Positions 21,061 through 34,519 of a stretch of 64,000 nucleotides of DNA are shown piece after piece; within the stretch, counting starts at the first letter, position 1; each line of letters opens with the position of its first letter. A model generated the notes under the pieces. It ran no database searches. It was given only the letters and a program-made list of their open reading frames with translations, and had not been told where the DNA came from. This stretch comes from Hetaerina americana (lineage: Eukaryota > Arthropoda > Insecta > Odonata > Calopterygidae). The position numbers and the translations under genes are program-made. The stretch lies in NCBI GenBank assembly GCA_022747635.1, contig JAKTNV010000011.1, positions 20,113,481-20,177,480 of the forward strand, written 5' to 3'.

Positions 21061-21849
21061 AGCGGGTGGGAGAGGGATGGGATTTTGGGTTTGAAAATAG
21101 GGCATGTTTTGCATAGATGCTTATGCGTATAGCATCATCTTAATGAAAAAAGAAATTAATTCTAAGAAATTTTAAATTTTTACTCGTTTTCATTTGGCTT
21201 GCTTCGCAAATGAAAACAAAACCAACGTTAATACTCGGACCTTAATTCATCAGCATTTAAGAAACACTTAAATCCTCAATGAACCTCTTCCTAATTTGCG
21301 AATACTATTTGCTATTAAGGGTTCTTCTATTGACATTCTCGTTATCTCTACTACATTACCTACCACAGTCTGTCTTCTTTCTCCATCGCTACTAATGCTT
21401 GTCTTACATATCAAAATTCTTCCACCACTTCCAGCGTGTCTTTATCTAGTTTGATATGAAGATTATTTTAAGTATTCATTTTATACTAGAGTAGCTAAAT
21501 CAGTCTCTCTTTGGAAAGTTGTTTTTGCGATAAATAACTGACGGTTTTCCCGAAGGTTCACTATTACTAGAACCGAGGACCAGAGCATAACCAAGGTCAC
21601 GTGACTGTGTTTTTACCGGTTTCTCTCCGTCTTTGACTATTGGATGGGTACCTTACCTTTTCTAACCGAGTGGCATCATTATCGATACTTGTGACCAGAA
21701 TATGTATTGGTTTGACAGTCATGTTCGCTTAAATTCTCCTCGTAGGCCTTAAAATTCGCTCGCCTCGCGTTCGCTTAAAATCTACTTGCAATAGAGCCTT
21801 GCAGGTTATCAAGTACAAGGATTAAAAATTTGTTATAATATATTAAATT
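21061..21849. other. Unassigned sequence with a small hairpin
   Basis: GTTTTCATTTG (21186-21196) pairs with CAAATGAAAAC (21207-21217). No other signal. Confidence 0.5.
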
Positions 21850-21852
21850 CTA

Positions 21853-21909
21853 ATATATATATATATAAATTTCTATATATATATATTGCTGTCTATTATA
21901 TATATGTTG

Positions 21910-21982
<73 letters not shown>
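21853..21982. repeat. TA-rich region with long (TA)n tract
   Basis: Pure TA from about 21911 to 21982, preceded by shorter TA runs. The tail of a SINE begins about 30 bp to the right. Confidence 0.95.
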
Positions 21983-21984
<2 letters not shown>

Positions 21985-22011
21985 TAGACATAGTAATATA
22001 TATATAGACAC

Positions 22012-22277
22012 AGAAATCAACCCGAGGGTCGGTTTGGTAGGTGATGGCAGAGTTCACCCCTGCACTAAGCCCGCCGGCGTGTGAAATTCACACATCAGGG
22101 TAGGGCGGCCAGTTTCTTTCCCTGTGCTGGTTATGGTTTCCCAGGTAGATCTGGTACCCGAAAATTCACATAGCATGGGTGGAGCTGCAAGTACCCTAAG
22201 TGGCTTACCCGGGAATCGAACCCGGACCCTCCGGTCAGCAGTCCAACGCTCTACTCCCTGGACTACCGCGACCCACA
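22012..22277 (-). mobile_element. tRNA-derived SINE (family C), complete copy
   Basis: Read on the minus strand from 22277: a tRNA-like head with A-box-like TAGTCCAGGGAG and an exact B box GGTTCGATTCC (22222-22212), closing with CCCGGGTAAGCCAC. A family-specific body follows, ending near the CAACCCGAGGGTCGGT segment by the (TA)n tract. Body fragments recur at 14.1 and 59.5 kb. Apparent coding across it (22054-22353) is an artefact. The head is not a functional tRNA because the acceptor stem ends do not pair. Confidence 0.8.
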
Positions 22278-22315
22278 TATATTTGTATAATATATATGCG
22301 CTTGTGTAATCACCC

Positions 22316-22353
22316 CTTGCCACACACCCTATTAGTGCCTGGCAGGGTACCAC
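22316..22353 (+). mobile_element. CR1-like 3' end scrap
   Basis: TGCCACACACCCTATTAGTG followed by CCTGGCAGGGTACC is the reverse of the CR1-like 3' signature. Confidence 0.4.
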
Positions 22354-25300
22354 GTCAAAAGGGAACGCTCGGTTGCATTATCACTCTACCTGTATGTAAG
22401 CCTTAAATTACGCGGTTTTTTTATGTATCTAGTATTTCGGTCGCATATAATAAACGTAACCACGCTTTCATTGACTCGGAACACCAGATTTAAAAAATAG
22501 TGCGACGCAAATTAGGGCGCCAGTTTTTATTGCTAAAGCTATATTTTCTGACGCAGGTATATATTTGCGTTTATGGTACCACTCGAAGTTGCATCCAACC
22601 GCATTTTCCATTCACCCATCGATGAAAGCAAAGCTGATTCACTCTCAAACAAGCAGTATCTTCTTCTGATAGCGATGGGTCATCCTTGTCCGTTGTCCTT
22701 TTACCCTTTCTCGCAGGAGCCTTTATCTTCGAAAAGGGTTCGTTTGTTAACAAATGCGTAGGTTTACAAGTGTGTAGGCGCTAATTATCACTCTGACTCA
22801 CGCATTGACCTCGGGAGTTTCAGATAAAGCCCCAACCTTTCTACTTGAAGTTTGCGCTGGCCCAGGGCTACTATTTTCATCGAACTGATCCTTTTCCTTT
22901 CGTGAGAGCAGAGTGCGTTGATTAGATTTGGTGAAAGCGGTTAAGCGGCTAAATTAAGGGTATGAGTACTGTAGGGTCATGTGTTATCTCCGTTGAAATT
23001 AAATATCTATATTGAGGAGACAATCAGTGTGACCTATGAATGGATAATGATTGGCGTAAGTATGCATGGAGAAAGGGTAAGAATAATACGACTTGCGAAG
23101 AAAGTAGTAAGGTTTACTTACACAGATGAAAGTAAGCCTGATTAGTGTACTAGCCTGTGTAGAGAGGAGTTTGAACCGGTTCAACCTCAGTATGATGGTG
23201 ACTAAAACCATGGCATTGGCATCTAGTAAAAGTAGGGAAGATAATCTTCATGCATTACTGGTGGAAGATGTTAGAGAATGTGGAAGAAATTTTATATTTT
23301 CATTTATTTATGTATTTATTTAGCCTTAGTCCGAAAACAGCACTTTGTGGCCGTTTTCATCGGACTATCAACAGTGATAACCATGGACACGATCACGTAC
23401 ACCCAAGCACTAGGAGGAGAAAAACCCACCCAGGCGGGAATACTCGTGTAACCCGCGACCCTTGGATTGGCAGACAAGGAGGCCGCCACCGGTGCCGGCC
23501 AAATTTTAGAAGAAAGATCACTTACGATTGAAAAAAAATGGGGACAGTATAGGGATTACGAATCATTATTCATGGCAGAAGAAACAACGACTGATGTTAA
23601 ATAGTATTAGCTTAGGCATAAAAAAATGGTCCATTAAAACGTATACCTTACGGAGTTCACTTTTCTTCGGGTGTGAGGCATGAAAGAAGGGAGCAGATGA
23701 TGAAGGAACATTGGGGGGTGATGGAATCCTGGCTTCACTGATGAATATTCAAAATACAATCACTTGATAGAGTAAGAAGTGAAGAAGTACTTCGAAGAGT
23801 GGGTTAAGAGCAATGCATTTGGACTTCAATTCAAGGTAATGATCAAATACTGGCACTGTCATAGGATGAAAATGTATCACGGACCAGGTTCTATCGGCAC
23901 GAATCATTATCAGGTGAATGGATCTGAAGATAATGCACTGCATAGAAACCTTGTTGATTATACGCTGTAATCAAGTAGAGAAGTGCCATTATTTGGTCAC
24001 TATGTTCCCAATTCCACGTTTTCACTCCTGGAACTTCGCTATTCAATTCAAGGTATTCTGACTGTTAGATTTAGGTTTTGGGAAGCTCCGACTGTTAATA
24101 GTTCAGTTAATATCCGAAATTAAGGTCTGTAGTTTTTCTAGAAATAGAAAGAAACGTTTATTTTCAATTATTGATGCATCCTTTCAAAGCTTAAACAATC
24201 CACTGTTATTCTCTCTAATTCTACATAAGGTTTAACGCTTCCTCAACGACATGACGGCGAGCTGGTTTGAAATGGGTGTGTAAAAACCTGTCCCAGTTCC
24301 TACAAGAATGCACCTACCGAAGTGGCAATTATCTAGAAAAAAAGGTTAACTTTCAAACTTTAAAAAGATGTTTGAATCGTTGAAAACATACGATTTTTCT
24401 ATGTATAAAAAATTGGAGACCTTTCTTTTGGGTTTAACCTCTTATCTACCGCAATTTTTGACGACAATTTCAGAATAAATGTGGTTCTGCGACCATATTA
24501 AGTGATCGAGAGTTCCTGATTGAGAGATCTTCTCCGGTTGTATACGGACCCGAAATGTGTCCCTCTTCTATTTTTTTTGTCATCTCTCACTATATTCATC
24601 CTCCAACGGGCAGTTTGGTCGCACCCACCTGTCCGGTACCTTTCCAGGAATCCCCTCACTACGCGACCCTTTCCCAACTCGCCGCCACACACCAATGCCA
24701 AAATTTCCGCGTTCAGAATTCGAAATGTGCGCGCAAAAAGGGATGGACGGCAAAGACTTCCGGTTCCTCGAGACAATGTATTTATCTCGCCTCCCTCGAC
24801 ACGTGTTTCGGAGAGACCTGCCGGGATTCCTGCGGTTTGGGTTACTGCTAAGCCTTCCCCTCAACACAGCCTCGGAATGCAACGGCGTGAATATTACATG
24901 ATATTGAAAAATGATAATTTATTTTCATCCTCTCGCCCGCATGTACGCACCGTTTGAATTGGGCACTTAAGGTGTCCACTGTAGAATTCCTTGAAGTTAT
25001 GCCCGTGTTGAAAGTTTAGACAATGCTTCTGAATTCAGGGAATGTCCTTTGGGAGAAGAGGGGACGATGGGTGGGTGTTGAGGGGTCAGACTCCAAGACT
25101 AAAATAGTCTTGGAGTCTCTATAGAAAATTCAAATTCCGAAGCACCCCGTATTGTTTATTTGGTATGTTATAAAAATTGGTATTTTTGCCTTGAGGAAAA
25201 ATGGGAGATACTGTAACGATCAAATTAGATGATTTTAAATCAGAGGAACGCCTCTAACACCATCACGGAAACAACGAAAACGAATAGTCGGGAAAAATTA

Positions 25301-26109
25301 TAGATTGGTAACAAATACTTTTTGAAAGGTATAGGACACCTGAATTTTTCTTTCCATAACGAGGATATTATTTATGGCTCGAAATTATATTCGCAGATTT
25401 GATCGCCGAGATAAAATGTAAAGAGATACCACCATCACTGACAAATTCACTAACTCATTCGTCATTAAATGTTTTATTAATTAAAGGGGCCAGAATAAAC
25501 GCACATATGAGTCTACTTAGAAAGTTAACTTCACACACATGACGCTTAGACACATAATAATTCAAAATAGGCATGCAGAAAGGACCGATAAAACGTGGAA
25601 TACAGTGAGCAGTGTTTATTTCGTCAATTATATGATCTGAAAAGTAGAGTGAAAGGATAAACTTTGGACCAAAACTTTTCTTTTGCGGTTTAAGAACTAA
25701 TTTTGCTAGTATTTTCTGTCAAAAACTATTGCAAGACGATATTTTGAACCCAATAAGCGTTCTAATGAATTTTAAAACATATTCTCCGTCTTCTGCGCCT
25801 AACGGAGAGTAGACATTGATGACTCTCCTCCTGCATGGGGGTCGTGTCAAAAGCAAGTAAAGTCAGGCTTACTTGAGTTAATGTTAACACTGTGTCCTTC
25901 AAAAATGATTTTGCTCAAATCTGAGGACGAGGTTATTAGCTATGAATACCAATGAAAGTTTTCCATTTGAATCTGCGGAAATCGTAGTTAGATGGTAAAA
26001 AAACGGATGCCTTTGATTGTGAAATACTAAATTTAACAAATGAAAAATGGGCAGGCAAAGGGGAAAATGACTTTTTAAATCAATCTGTTCAGGACTTAAT
26101 CTCTGTAAT
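22354..26109. other. Unassigned sequence
   Basis: No host gene or mobile element coding is recognised. 23300-23480 contains a short GC-rich repeat-like stretch following TTTATTTA runs that could be an old SINE. 24500-24900 is GC-rich with overlapping frames up to 145 codons that match nothing known. A perfect hairpin lies at 25088-25118. Confidence 0.4.
25088..25118. repeat. Perfect 14-bp hairpin
   Basis: AGACTCCAAGACTA pairs exactly with TAGTCTTGGAGTCT around an AAA loop. No T-run follows on either strand that would suggest a terminator. Confidence 0.85.
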
Positions 26110-26290
26110 TTTAGTAACATACTATAATCTCCCCTACGATACGATGGGACTAATGATGCATTTTCAACATCATCACTTGGAAAATCTACTTCTAATCGAG
26201 GCTAGAGAATTAATCTGTAATATTATCTTCGCTCGAATGATTTTGATACGCTACTCAGTTTGTCATAACGTTTTACAAATTAGTAGGCAT
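26110..26290 (-). mobile_element. CR1-like fragment
   Basis: Shares the ATAATCTCCCCTACGATACGAT ... ATGATTTTGATACGCTACTC pattern (in pieces) with the copies at 49.6 and 54.5 kb. Noncoding remnant. Confidence 0.5.
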
Positions 26291-28055
26291 TTTGTGTCGC
26301 ATTAGTTTAGGCATAAAAACATTTTTGTGTGAGTAATCATCAACAACCCGACGTTGTGTTTGTTTTTTAATCAACGTTCGCAAAAAAAACTGTACTACTA
26401 AGTGAGCGCTAATTAACCAACCGTTACTCCTTGCTTGGACATTCCTGCTGGATTTTGCCCCTCAGTTTCCGTGCATTCATTTTTTTTTAAATTCAGATAT
26501 TTATTATTCTTGTGCCAAATCCTCCTTTCGCGCTTTATCTTTTTTTTTGTTTATTCTTAATTTCATCAAAGTTGAACCAGTTCCATTATTCGTCGACCGA
26601 GCAGAAATTTCTGTGCGTTCACCCTAAAATTGCGCTGATTAGTATCAGTTGCGAAATGTCCTCCATAATCATGCTGTATTACGGGGCAAGCCCAAGGTTA
26701 CCATATATGCAGTCTCTCTCCGTGGAGCGCGCAACCTCAGCGTGGGATGTGGCGTTTACTGGAAGCAGTATGAGGAAGTGGTCTTAGGGAGTTGTATGGT
26801 AGGGAGGCACCATGGAAGGTTCTTTAACCGCTGCCTTGGGATGACAAGAGCTACTCGTGTGTCGCCTTTGCATGCTGAAGTAATTCCCATATTTTGTTTC
26901 ATTTGCATTAGGTAGCGTTGACTGCCAATAATTAGTCCGTTTAAGATCTGGTTTTTTTTGTATCATCTCATTTTCTAAATTCTAAATAAATGAGGATCCT
27001 AATTTAAATCATTCTGCTTGTAATTTTTTGACATATTTCAATAGCTGCAGCTAAAAATGGAAGCATGAAAAAATATGAAAAAGGATTAGGATTCACTTTC
27101 TCTACAGGTAGGTACTAACAAAATTCTGAGTTTCGTGCAGCTTGGAGTTAGTGAACAGGGAACGTATTTTTTCTGGCCATCTAACATGATGGAATGACCC
27201 AGCAATGGATATGAAATGGTGAGTAAGTAAAGATGAATACCACCAATTACTCCACGGGTTCGTTTTTCGAAACAAACAGTGCAAAGGGGTAATGTGAGCG
27301 TTGGTTCAATCGCCGAACTATGGTACATGAAAAAATAATTCAAAGGCATGAACACTTTGGTAAATTAAAATCGATCAAGTAGCGTCCCGAGGAAAGTTTC
27401 CGAAGAAAAAAAGCAACAGTGGAGGTTTTGCAGAAAACGAAACGAAGAACCCCGCAGAAATTAAAAACAATGAACGCGGAGATTTTTTTATTCGTAATCA
27501 GCGTTGAAATCCGCAACGCAAATTTAAGCGGTTGGTTCCTCATTGCAATCAAAACACAGGCGGAAATTATCCGATAATATATTCACCCTCTTCGATGGAA
27601 CGATTCCCCGAATCCCGGGCAGCAGTTAATCAATGCAAAATTTGGGCATCATTCCAGGAGCGCACTCCTATCTCTCTCTCTCTTTCTTCCCCCCTCTCTC
27701 TGGAAGAGGGGAGCGAGCGATGGAGCTCAACAGGTCTCCCTCTAAATAGCCAGGAGATGGACAGAGCGAACAACAAACAAAAGTCCCTCGCCGGGCGATA
27801 TTAAAATCGCGTTCACCCGGAGCCTCTACTGCTCGAGTGTCTTGGGAATTTTCCTTACTGCTACCACGACGGGGGTCATCTTTGTGGTTTGGGAATTTAC
27901 ACATTAATGAACGTTTAATCTAAACTGTTGAGAATCAAAGTTCTGGTACCGTGGTGGGGAGACTGTTAGCAAAGCCATTTAGGTAGGATTAGAAAGTATG
28001 GGTTGCTATCGGCCCTACTCCGGAGACCACATGCATACCGTTGATATTTTGATAC
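26291..28055. other. Unassigned sequence
   Basis: 27590-27900 is GC-rich with a short CT repeat near 27671. No supported gene. Confidence 0.4.
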
Positions 28056-28059
28056 TTTG

Positions 28060-28310
28060 ATAGTGCCCTGCAAGCCACCGCTAGGGTGTGTGGCAGGTGG
28101 TGATTACGCACCAGACCAATTTTGACGTGAAATACTTTTCCTCCTCAAGCGAGGTCGGGTAATTTCAGTTAGATCCCTTTTCTTTCATAGGGAAAATTAC
28201 ATTTTAAATCCATCTGTTCAGCTCTTAATCTATCTAATTTGATGGGCATGATCTCACCTAACATAGTACGATATGTCTCATGATGCTAGTACATGGGATA
28301 ATGAACTAAA
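28060..28310 (-). mobile_element. CR1-like 3' fragment
   Basis: Starts with the clear 3' signature CCCTGCAAGCCACCGCTAGG (28066-28085) and GGTGGTGATTACGCACCAGA, followed by the TTCCTCCTCAAGCGAGGTCG part. No coding survives. Confidence 0.7.
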
Positions 28311-29635
28311 GTAAATATCAATACTATATAGAACAAATACCTCAACCATGAACACTTAAGTCAACTGTCAAGATGTGAACAAGATTCTTTAAAATCCGTC
28401 TAACCCTTAATTCTATAATACTATTTTGGAGTCTAATTTAGCGATTTAACATTCTTGTAAAGGGTATTAATTGTAAATTAAGATCGTCGGGGAAGAGCTA
28501 TTTTTCACGAGATGGCTAGCTTACAATATAAACTCATAACTCAATCCGTTCTGTGCCAAACTAGAACGACAATGTATCACAAATAGCCAGACTCGTCGTG
28601 TAATCAGGTGCCAAGTACTGAATAGGGGTGTTATTTATCTGTACGCCAGCAAAGGGTCCTCATTTTTGACCGTTTGAGAGAAACTGACCATTAAATGCTC
28701 CTTCGGGTACTCCTTCGATGTGCATATGACCCCTGGAGACGTTCTATGGAACCGGACGTGACTGCCTCCTCAAGGAGACAACGTAAGCGATGGGTCAACG
28801 AAGTCCTTCGGTGGCAAAGAGCAACGAAGTAATGCGGAAGCTATTGCGGAAGCATCGTAGAAACAATTTCGTTGACCTAGTTAATGTTTGTTTTATGGAA
28901 CTATTTTAGCCGGTTACCGTGTGTAACTTATTGATTTGATAGGCTTGATTTCTTTGCGGAAAGATTAAAGATGGAAAGAGAATGTTTGGGCAAATATCTC
29001 TTTTCGCGATTGTCTGTAGTTTATCAATGCCTGTTAAGAACTTTTGCTTTTAGCATTTAGGTGCTTGTTCATTAAACAGAAGGTCCTGGCCAGAAGTGTT
29101 ACAATATCTCGATGCTTATAATGTACGCACCTGAGACATATTAAATACTGTTCCTGAAACATAAAATCTTGTTCATGAATATTTTTTCTGTTCTTTATGT
29201 CTGTGTCTGATTCTATCAATCGCTTTTCTAGGTGGAAAATATAATGAATATTTTTTATGTTCTTAATTCTGTCTGATTTTATCAATGGCTAGATCAAGGT
29301 GGTAAAATGTAATAGGCGGGCGCTGAGTGAAATTGTGTTTAAGGTCCCCTGAATTGCAATCAATGAAGGCTGATCACTTCATTAAGAGGGGTCAAGACAA
29401 AACCTACTTTTATTGTTTTCTTTATCTCGAAAAATATTGCTTTTCTTCGGCGGTATTACCTCAGTGGTTAATGGTTAGAGACTCGTAACGTGGCTACAGC
29501 TAATGACCTTAATGAAGTACAACGTTGGTGCTGGCAATTAAAAGTAGACTAGAAAAAGTAGTGTGTTGTGGTGAAGTTTTGGAATATGAATATCTCTCTT
29601 GCGAACATCTATTGCATAAAAAATACCGTAGTTGT
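28311..29635. other. Unassigned sequence
   Basis: A weak tRNA-like start (ACCTCAGTGGTTAATGGTTA) lies at 29459-29478 without a B box. Nothing else recognised. Confidence 0.35.
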
Positions 29636-30150
29636 TTTTTAATACCAAAATTGTTGACTCGTTTGAATACTTAGGCGTTATACTCTTTCTCACGACCTCT
29701 CTCGTGCGAAATAAATACGATTATGTGGCCAAGCTAGCTAAAAATTAGGATTTATTAGAGGAGTATTGTGGAGATGTGACGGGAAGATTATAGAGCCACG
29801 TTATCTTTCGCTGGTTAGACTTAATATAAAATACGCTGCTAGTATATGGGATCCTTAAGAAGTTGAATTGATTGCCAATTAGATCGCGTGCCGTTTAAAG
29901 GAGCTAGATTTGTAAAACGGTGCCATGTAAACTGAGTTGCGTACCGAAATGGTTGGGACTACTCATGGAGCGAAGGTTGAATCATAGATTAAATCTTATG
30001 CATACATTAGAAGGATGTCTCTGTAGCGATGATGTTGAAATTGTATTATTAGCCCCATCGTACTACGGTAGGCGAGATCATGTAGATGAAATCAGAGATT
30101 AAGTGTAGAACAGATAGATTTAAGATGTTATCTCATCTCAGCTTCATTTT
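29636..30150 (+). pseudogene. CR1-like reverse transcriptase C-terminal region
   Basis: Plus-strand copy of the family at 49.5 kb. Translated pieces include FEYLGV near 29660, LGFIRGVLW-like near 29747, and YAASIWDP near 29836-29860 (the 'WDPH' element). They are followed by RLKGARFVKR, GLLMERRLNHRLNLMHTLEG and a tail ending near DEIRD (30102). Frameshifts and stops are frequent. The pattern is the known C-terminal end of CR1/Jockey-type RT proteins; the catalytic domain is missing. Confidence 0.7.
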
Positions 30151-30371
30151 TTTCATTTTAAGTACCTGAGTATGTTGTCTTTAGCTCATCTAACTTTATT
30201 TATTTCCCTTCTCATAAACTACAGTTCCTTCTATAAGCATGGAGAAGTATATCCAACTTAGATACCATGTTGCATGCACATTTAGTTACCATGATCAGAA
30301 TTATTTGAATTATTTTACGCATATTTAACCAAAATTAAGAAACACGTAGTGTTTTGTGCTGCATACTTGGT

Positions 30372-30420
30372 GTTGAATCACCCTCTGTCAAACAACCTAG
30401 CGGTGGCTTGCAGGGATAGA
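30372..30420 (+). mobile_element. CR1-like 3' end scrap
   Basis: ATCACCCTCTGTCAAACAAC then CTAGCGGTGGCTTGCAGGG is the 3' signature in forward orientation, probably the detached end of the copy just upstream. Confidence 0.5.
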
Positions 30421-31545
30421 TGAAAGCGACTCATTTTGCCCACACAGTTCGTTTTTATACCCAACACTACCTTTTTTAAAGGGGTTTTGCTTTATAAAAA
30501 AGAAAATTATGTTTCCGCACCCTGTATGTCTGGAATCAATGAGCATCTTAGGTATTTTTATGTGTTCGCAGCCACTTTTCTGGACTAGGACTATTTTTCT
30601 TCAAAGTATCTCCCGCCCTCCGAATGCATTGTGATTTTTTTTGCTTGCTGCTCGTCTGAGTATGTCCGCATGCGGAAATATATTCTTTTAATGTTCACGG
30701 AGGTGGGGGGGGGGAGGAAGAAAGAAAAAAATTACCGCGAGGCGACTCAGATGTACAATTCACCCCGTGAGTCACTCATTCCCCACGAGGGCGGGGGAGG
30801 GGAAGGAGATGATGCCCTAGCCATCGCTTCCTCATCAGCACGAGCTTCCTAACTTGATTTATGACGTGGTACGAAATAAGAGTGCGCAGCCTCGATCCAT
30901 GGCCATTATGAAGTCTTTGGCGAGAATGTGCGGCGGACGGTTGAGGCTGGTATATAAGTATGCTCAGACTCTCGCGCGCCAAGTTGGATCGCGCGTGCCT
31001 ATGAAGAAAATGTGTATTGGCATTTGGCACGCCGTACGATTTTCAAATCACCTCTGCTCTCCTCCCCACCCTCCCATCCCCCCCTTCTTGCCTTCCCTCC
31101 CTCCCACCTCACCTAAATCCCCCTCCCCTGCCAAAAGCGCGCGTCGGCCCTTCTATTTTCAACCCTCCCTCACGCCTGCGTATTCGAGATGGGGATCCGA
31201 CTTGTGATAAGAGAGCAACTTGCCGTGAAATTCCGCGCCAAATCGTTCGGTCCGGGTTTATTGTCGAACTGCGTAAACGGAGAACGTTGTGAGATTGGAT
31301 GAACATCATTCGATGGCCAATGATTGTGAGTTGGGGAAGAGGGGAGTGTTGTGAGGAAAGGGAGAGAAAAGTTAAGGATTGAAAATGGGTAACACACGAA
31401 GTTTGATCGCTTGCCTGATAATCCATCACCGATGGATGCCTGCCGGAACAGCTTTATGTTGTTAGTTTCATATATACTATATCCGAGTAGGAGTTGATAG
31501 TTTTCAGGCTAGGCGACAGTCAGTTATGGTCATACATGTATGCGC
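30421..31545. other. Unassigned GC-rich sequence
   Basis: 30700-31270 is GC-rich, with a G10 run near 30706 and a strongly pyrimidine-rich plus strand at 31050-31170. A TATATAAG string at about 30951 is a weak promoter-like element with no gene downstream. Open frames here are low-complexity. Confidence 0.35.
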
Positions 31546-31549
31546 CATT

Positions 31550-31775
31550 TGGAATTGTTGTATAATTCAGATTGGGTTAGGATATTGGAGGGAATGGAGG
31601 AAAGTTGGAGAGAAACCCGGCGCCGGCATTACTTAACTGTTTACGAAATCCTCCAAGGGGTCACACGTTTTAACGTCCACTCCGACGGACAGCGTACTCC
31701 ACTTGAAGAGCTCTTTCCAAATGATATCCCAAGTGGGGATCGGTGATACCATTGCTAAATCCTGACATCTCCGGG
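31550..31775 (-). mobile_element. SINE B copy
   Basis: Contains the family landmarks AGAGAAACCCGGCGCCGG, GGGGTCACACGTTTTAACGT, CCGACGGACAGCGTACTCCA and the CCGGGATTCTTGC remnant of the tRNA-like B-box. Orientation is inferred from the tRNA-like head on the right. Confidence 0.7.
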
Positions 31776-34519
31776 ATTCTTGCAACTTTAGGCTCATGTC
31801 ATGTTTTATTCTAATATGGAAAAGCCTAATGAAGGAAGGAGGTGCTATGATGCCTGTTTAGTAATGTGAATGCATTGCAATGACGTGGTTGGTAGCTCAA
31901 TCAGGTCAGTTGTTATATTTTATTTGTAATTTTGTCGGAGATCGAATTACTCATTTATGGTGATTCCTTTTCTTGAAGGCGTAGGATGATTTAAAAACAA
32001 ATCAAATATTTGGCATATTTGAATTAAATAATGATTTATTTGATCAATTCCTGGGTAACCAATTGTACTTGAGGAACTCTCCAGCTCCGTTAGATTCCAA
32101 GTGAAATACCGCATTTCTTTCTTAATGACACCTTCTCGCCAATCGTCAAATTACACCGATATACAAGTCGACGCTTGAGCTAAGTGGTTGGCCGCTTAAA
32201 GAATAGAAAAAAACGCTCCATATGCCGAGAAAATTCCTTGAGGAAAATTCAAAAAAGCCTTATCATAAAACAAAGGACTCAGCAATTGTTATTGGACATC
32301 TTGTTTTACCATTTTTTCATGAGATTGTAGTCTACATTTTCAACTCAGTGAATGCTTCGATTGCCAACATCATATTGTGGGTATGAAGTACAAGGAAATG
32401 AATTTAATGAGATTCTTAGGAAATAGAAAGGCTTAATTAAACATTGAAGTTGGGGGGCGCAAATTAGAGCAGGTAAAACAGTTCGCCCGTTTCTAAATTT
32501 CTCCAGACGAAGATAAAGCAACGAGAAGGAACCTAATTTTTAGCATTCCCGATTAGCTACATTTAATGCCACATCTAATTTTGGGTATGTATTCACCTAT
32601 CGAGTAATTTGAAAGTATTTTTGGGTCACCGAACTTTTAACGAAGATATACGTACAGGTTTGAAAAAGGGTGAATTTCACTCTGATTTACATTATCATAA
32701 CGGGAAAATGATTACCTCCCTTCACACACGTGTTACTTCTCAAGTTTGGCTCGATGAATGTTGCTCAAAATCTAAAATTGATGGCATTATGTATTGAACC
32801 ATTAAAATAAATTTTTATCATCTTAGGTATTCGACATTATTACTCCGATAATTAGTTTCAAAGGATACACTTCGCGTCTTCATCAAGCCACCGTGTCGCC
32901 ATTGTGTGTGGCGTTGCCAAAAGATAACTTACGAGGAGGATAACCTTCGCATTGGAGGGAAAGTATGAAGTACTGCATAGCACTCGGGTAGGATGAGTTT
33001 ATTATAATTCTTCTTTAATTTTTTCAGATATATTTTCCAAAATGACGATTTGATAATAGTTCATGAAAGTACCCACTTTTCAATACAGCCGCAATTTACA
33101 CCAATCGCGAAGTTAATTTTGGTGATTAGCGGATTATTATTATTGACATCACGTCCAACTGGAATTATTTCTTAGGTATTATGTTCATACTGTGACGTCA
33201 ATGGGTAATATTATTCCAAAATGACCAAGAATCATTTCGCTCTCGCTATAGTATGGGCATCCAAAACTAGGTACTGTTGCTAATATTTATTATATGTTGC
33301 TACCCAAAAATCGGGATTGACTAACTCGAACTAGACTGAATGGAATGGATTGAATATGATGACAGTTTTCGCGTAAGGATCGAGCACTTTTCCGCAAAAT
33401 AAGACTTAATTGTACAACGTACGTTTTGACTAAAACTAAGGCCAACGACTTACGATAGCAAAACGTGGTACCAGGGAACGATTGAGTCCTTGTTGCATCA
33501 TTTCATTTGTTTACTCCATGGTGGTGCCCCCGTTTTCTCACAACGTTAGTCTTTAGCGTAATTGTGTATATAAACCTGGAATAAGTGCTTTTTGTATGTT
33601 TTAAGCCTTAAAATAATAAAAACCCGTTTCCCAATGCTTAATGTTTCTAAACTTTCACCGATATTGCAATGAGTACTGCTTTCGACCCAGCCTCATCAAT
33701 GAAAACCACTAAAACTCATATTTAGCATGAAATTTCACACGACCTTACCTAAAAGAACACCTGCCAAGTATTAATTAAATAAAAATGTGATAATAAACCT
33801 TAATATACTTTTTACGATGAACATTGTTGTTATTCTTATGAAATCAGAACCTAAGAGCGAACGTTCCTCTTTGAATTACCTCGGGTAAAGAAACTTATTC
33901 AAATAGTTGGTAGTTAATGAACCTTAGTACAAGGGCTTTAAATAGAAACGTAAATGGTGATTTGTGAAAACTTAGGTTTGAAGTATTGTTTCTTATGACT
34001 CTCAAACTTGGACGTTGAGGCAAGAGAATAAGCATTAACTTGGGAGTCTGTCGTGATTTTGTTTAAAAATATAAAATGGACTAGACTAATACAAACGAGT
34101 TCTAGGCATGTTAATTCACCAGGCCATAATATTTTAGTAGGTACATTTATTAGTGGTGCAGATGATTTGGCACCCCATTGCAGCAAATAAATGTATTCGG
34201 TGGTGAAGAAAAACCCTCTTTAGGGAATGCATAAAGCATTAAGATAACACTCAGGTACGTACGTTTCAACTTTGCATGTCAGGTATCATGGGCGTCAGCG
34301 CGCTCGTGCTTAATTATTTTAAATTCAGGTTGTCCTATCGTTTTTCCTGTCTGGTTTAATTAGGCCGCGGTTATTAACCGGCAATCAAAAGGTCACTAAC
34401 ACTCCGTAATACCTCGGAAGAGCTAGGATAAGAAAATTTCAAGATATTGCAGCTTTGACGTCAGAAAATTCCTTGAACCAAAATTGAAAAGCATAAAATT
34501 TTTGTATTACATATGCTGC
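31776..34519. other. Unassigned AT-rich sequence
   Basis: Nothing recognisable in 2.7 kb on either strand; likely old, decayed or unique DNA. Confidence 0.5.

Noticed and set aside
22054..22353. 99-codon frame over 22.1-22.35 kb
   Set aside because: It lies across a tRNA-derived SINE and has no protein similarity that I recognise.
24520..24957. 145-codon frame in a GC-rich patch
   Set aside because: Equally long frames exist on the opposite strand and in other frames, with no family resemblance.
30940..31020. TATA-containing promoter of a host gene
   Set aside because: TATATAAG is followed by no credible initiator at the right distance and no coding exon.
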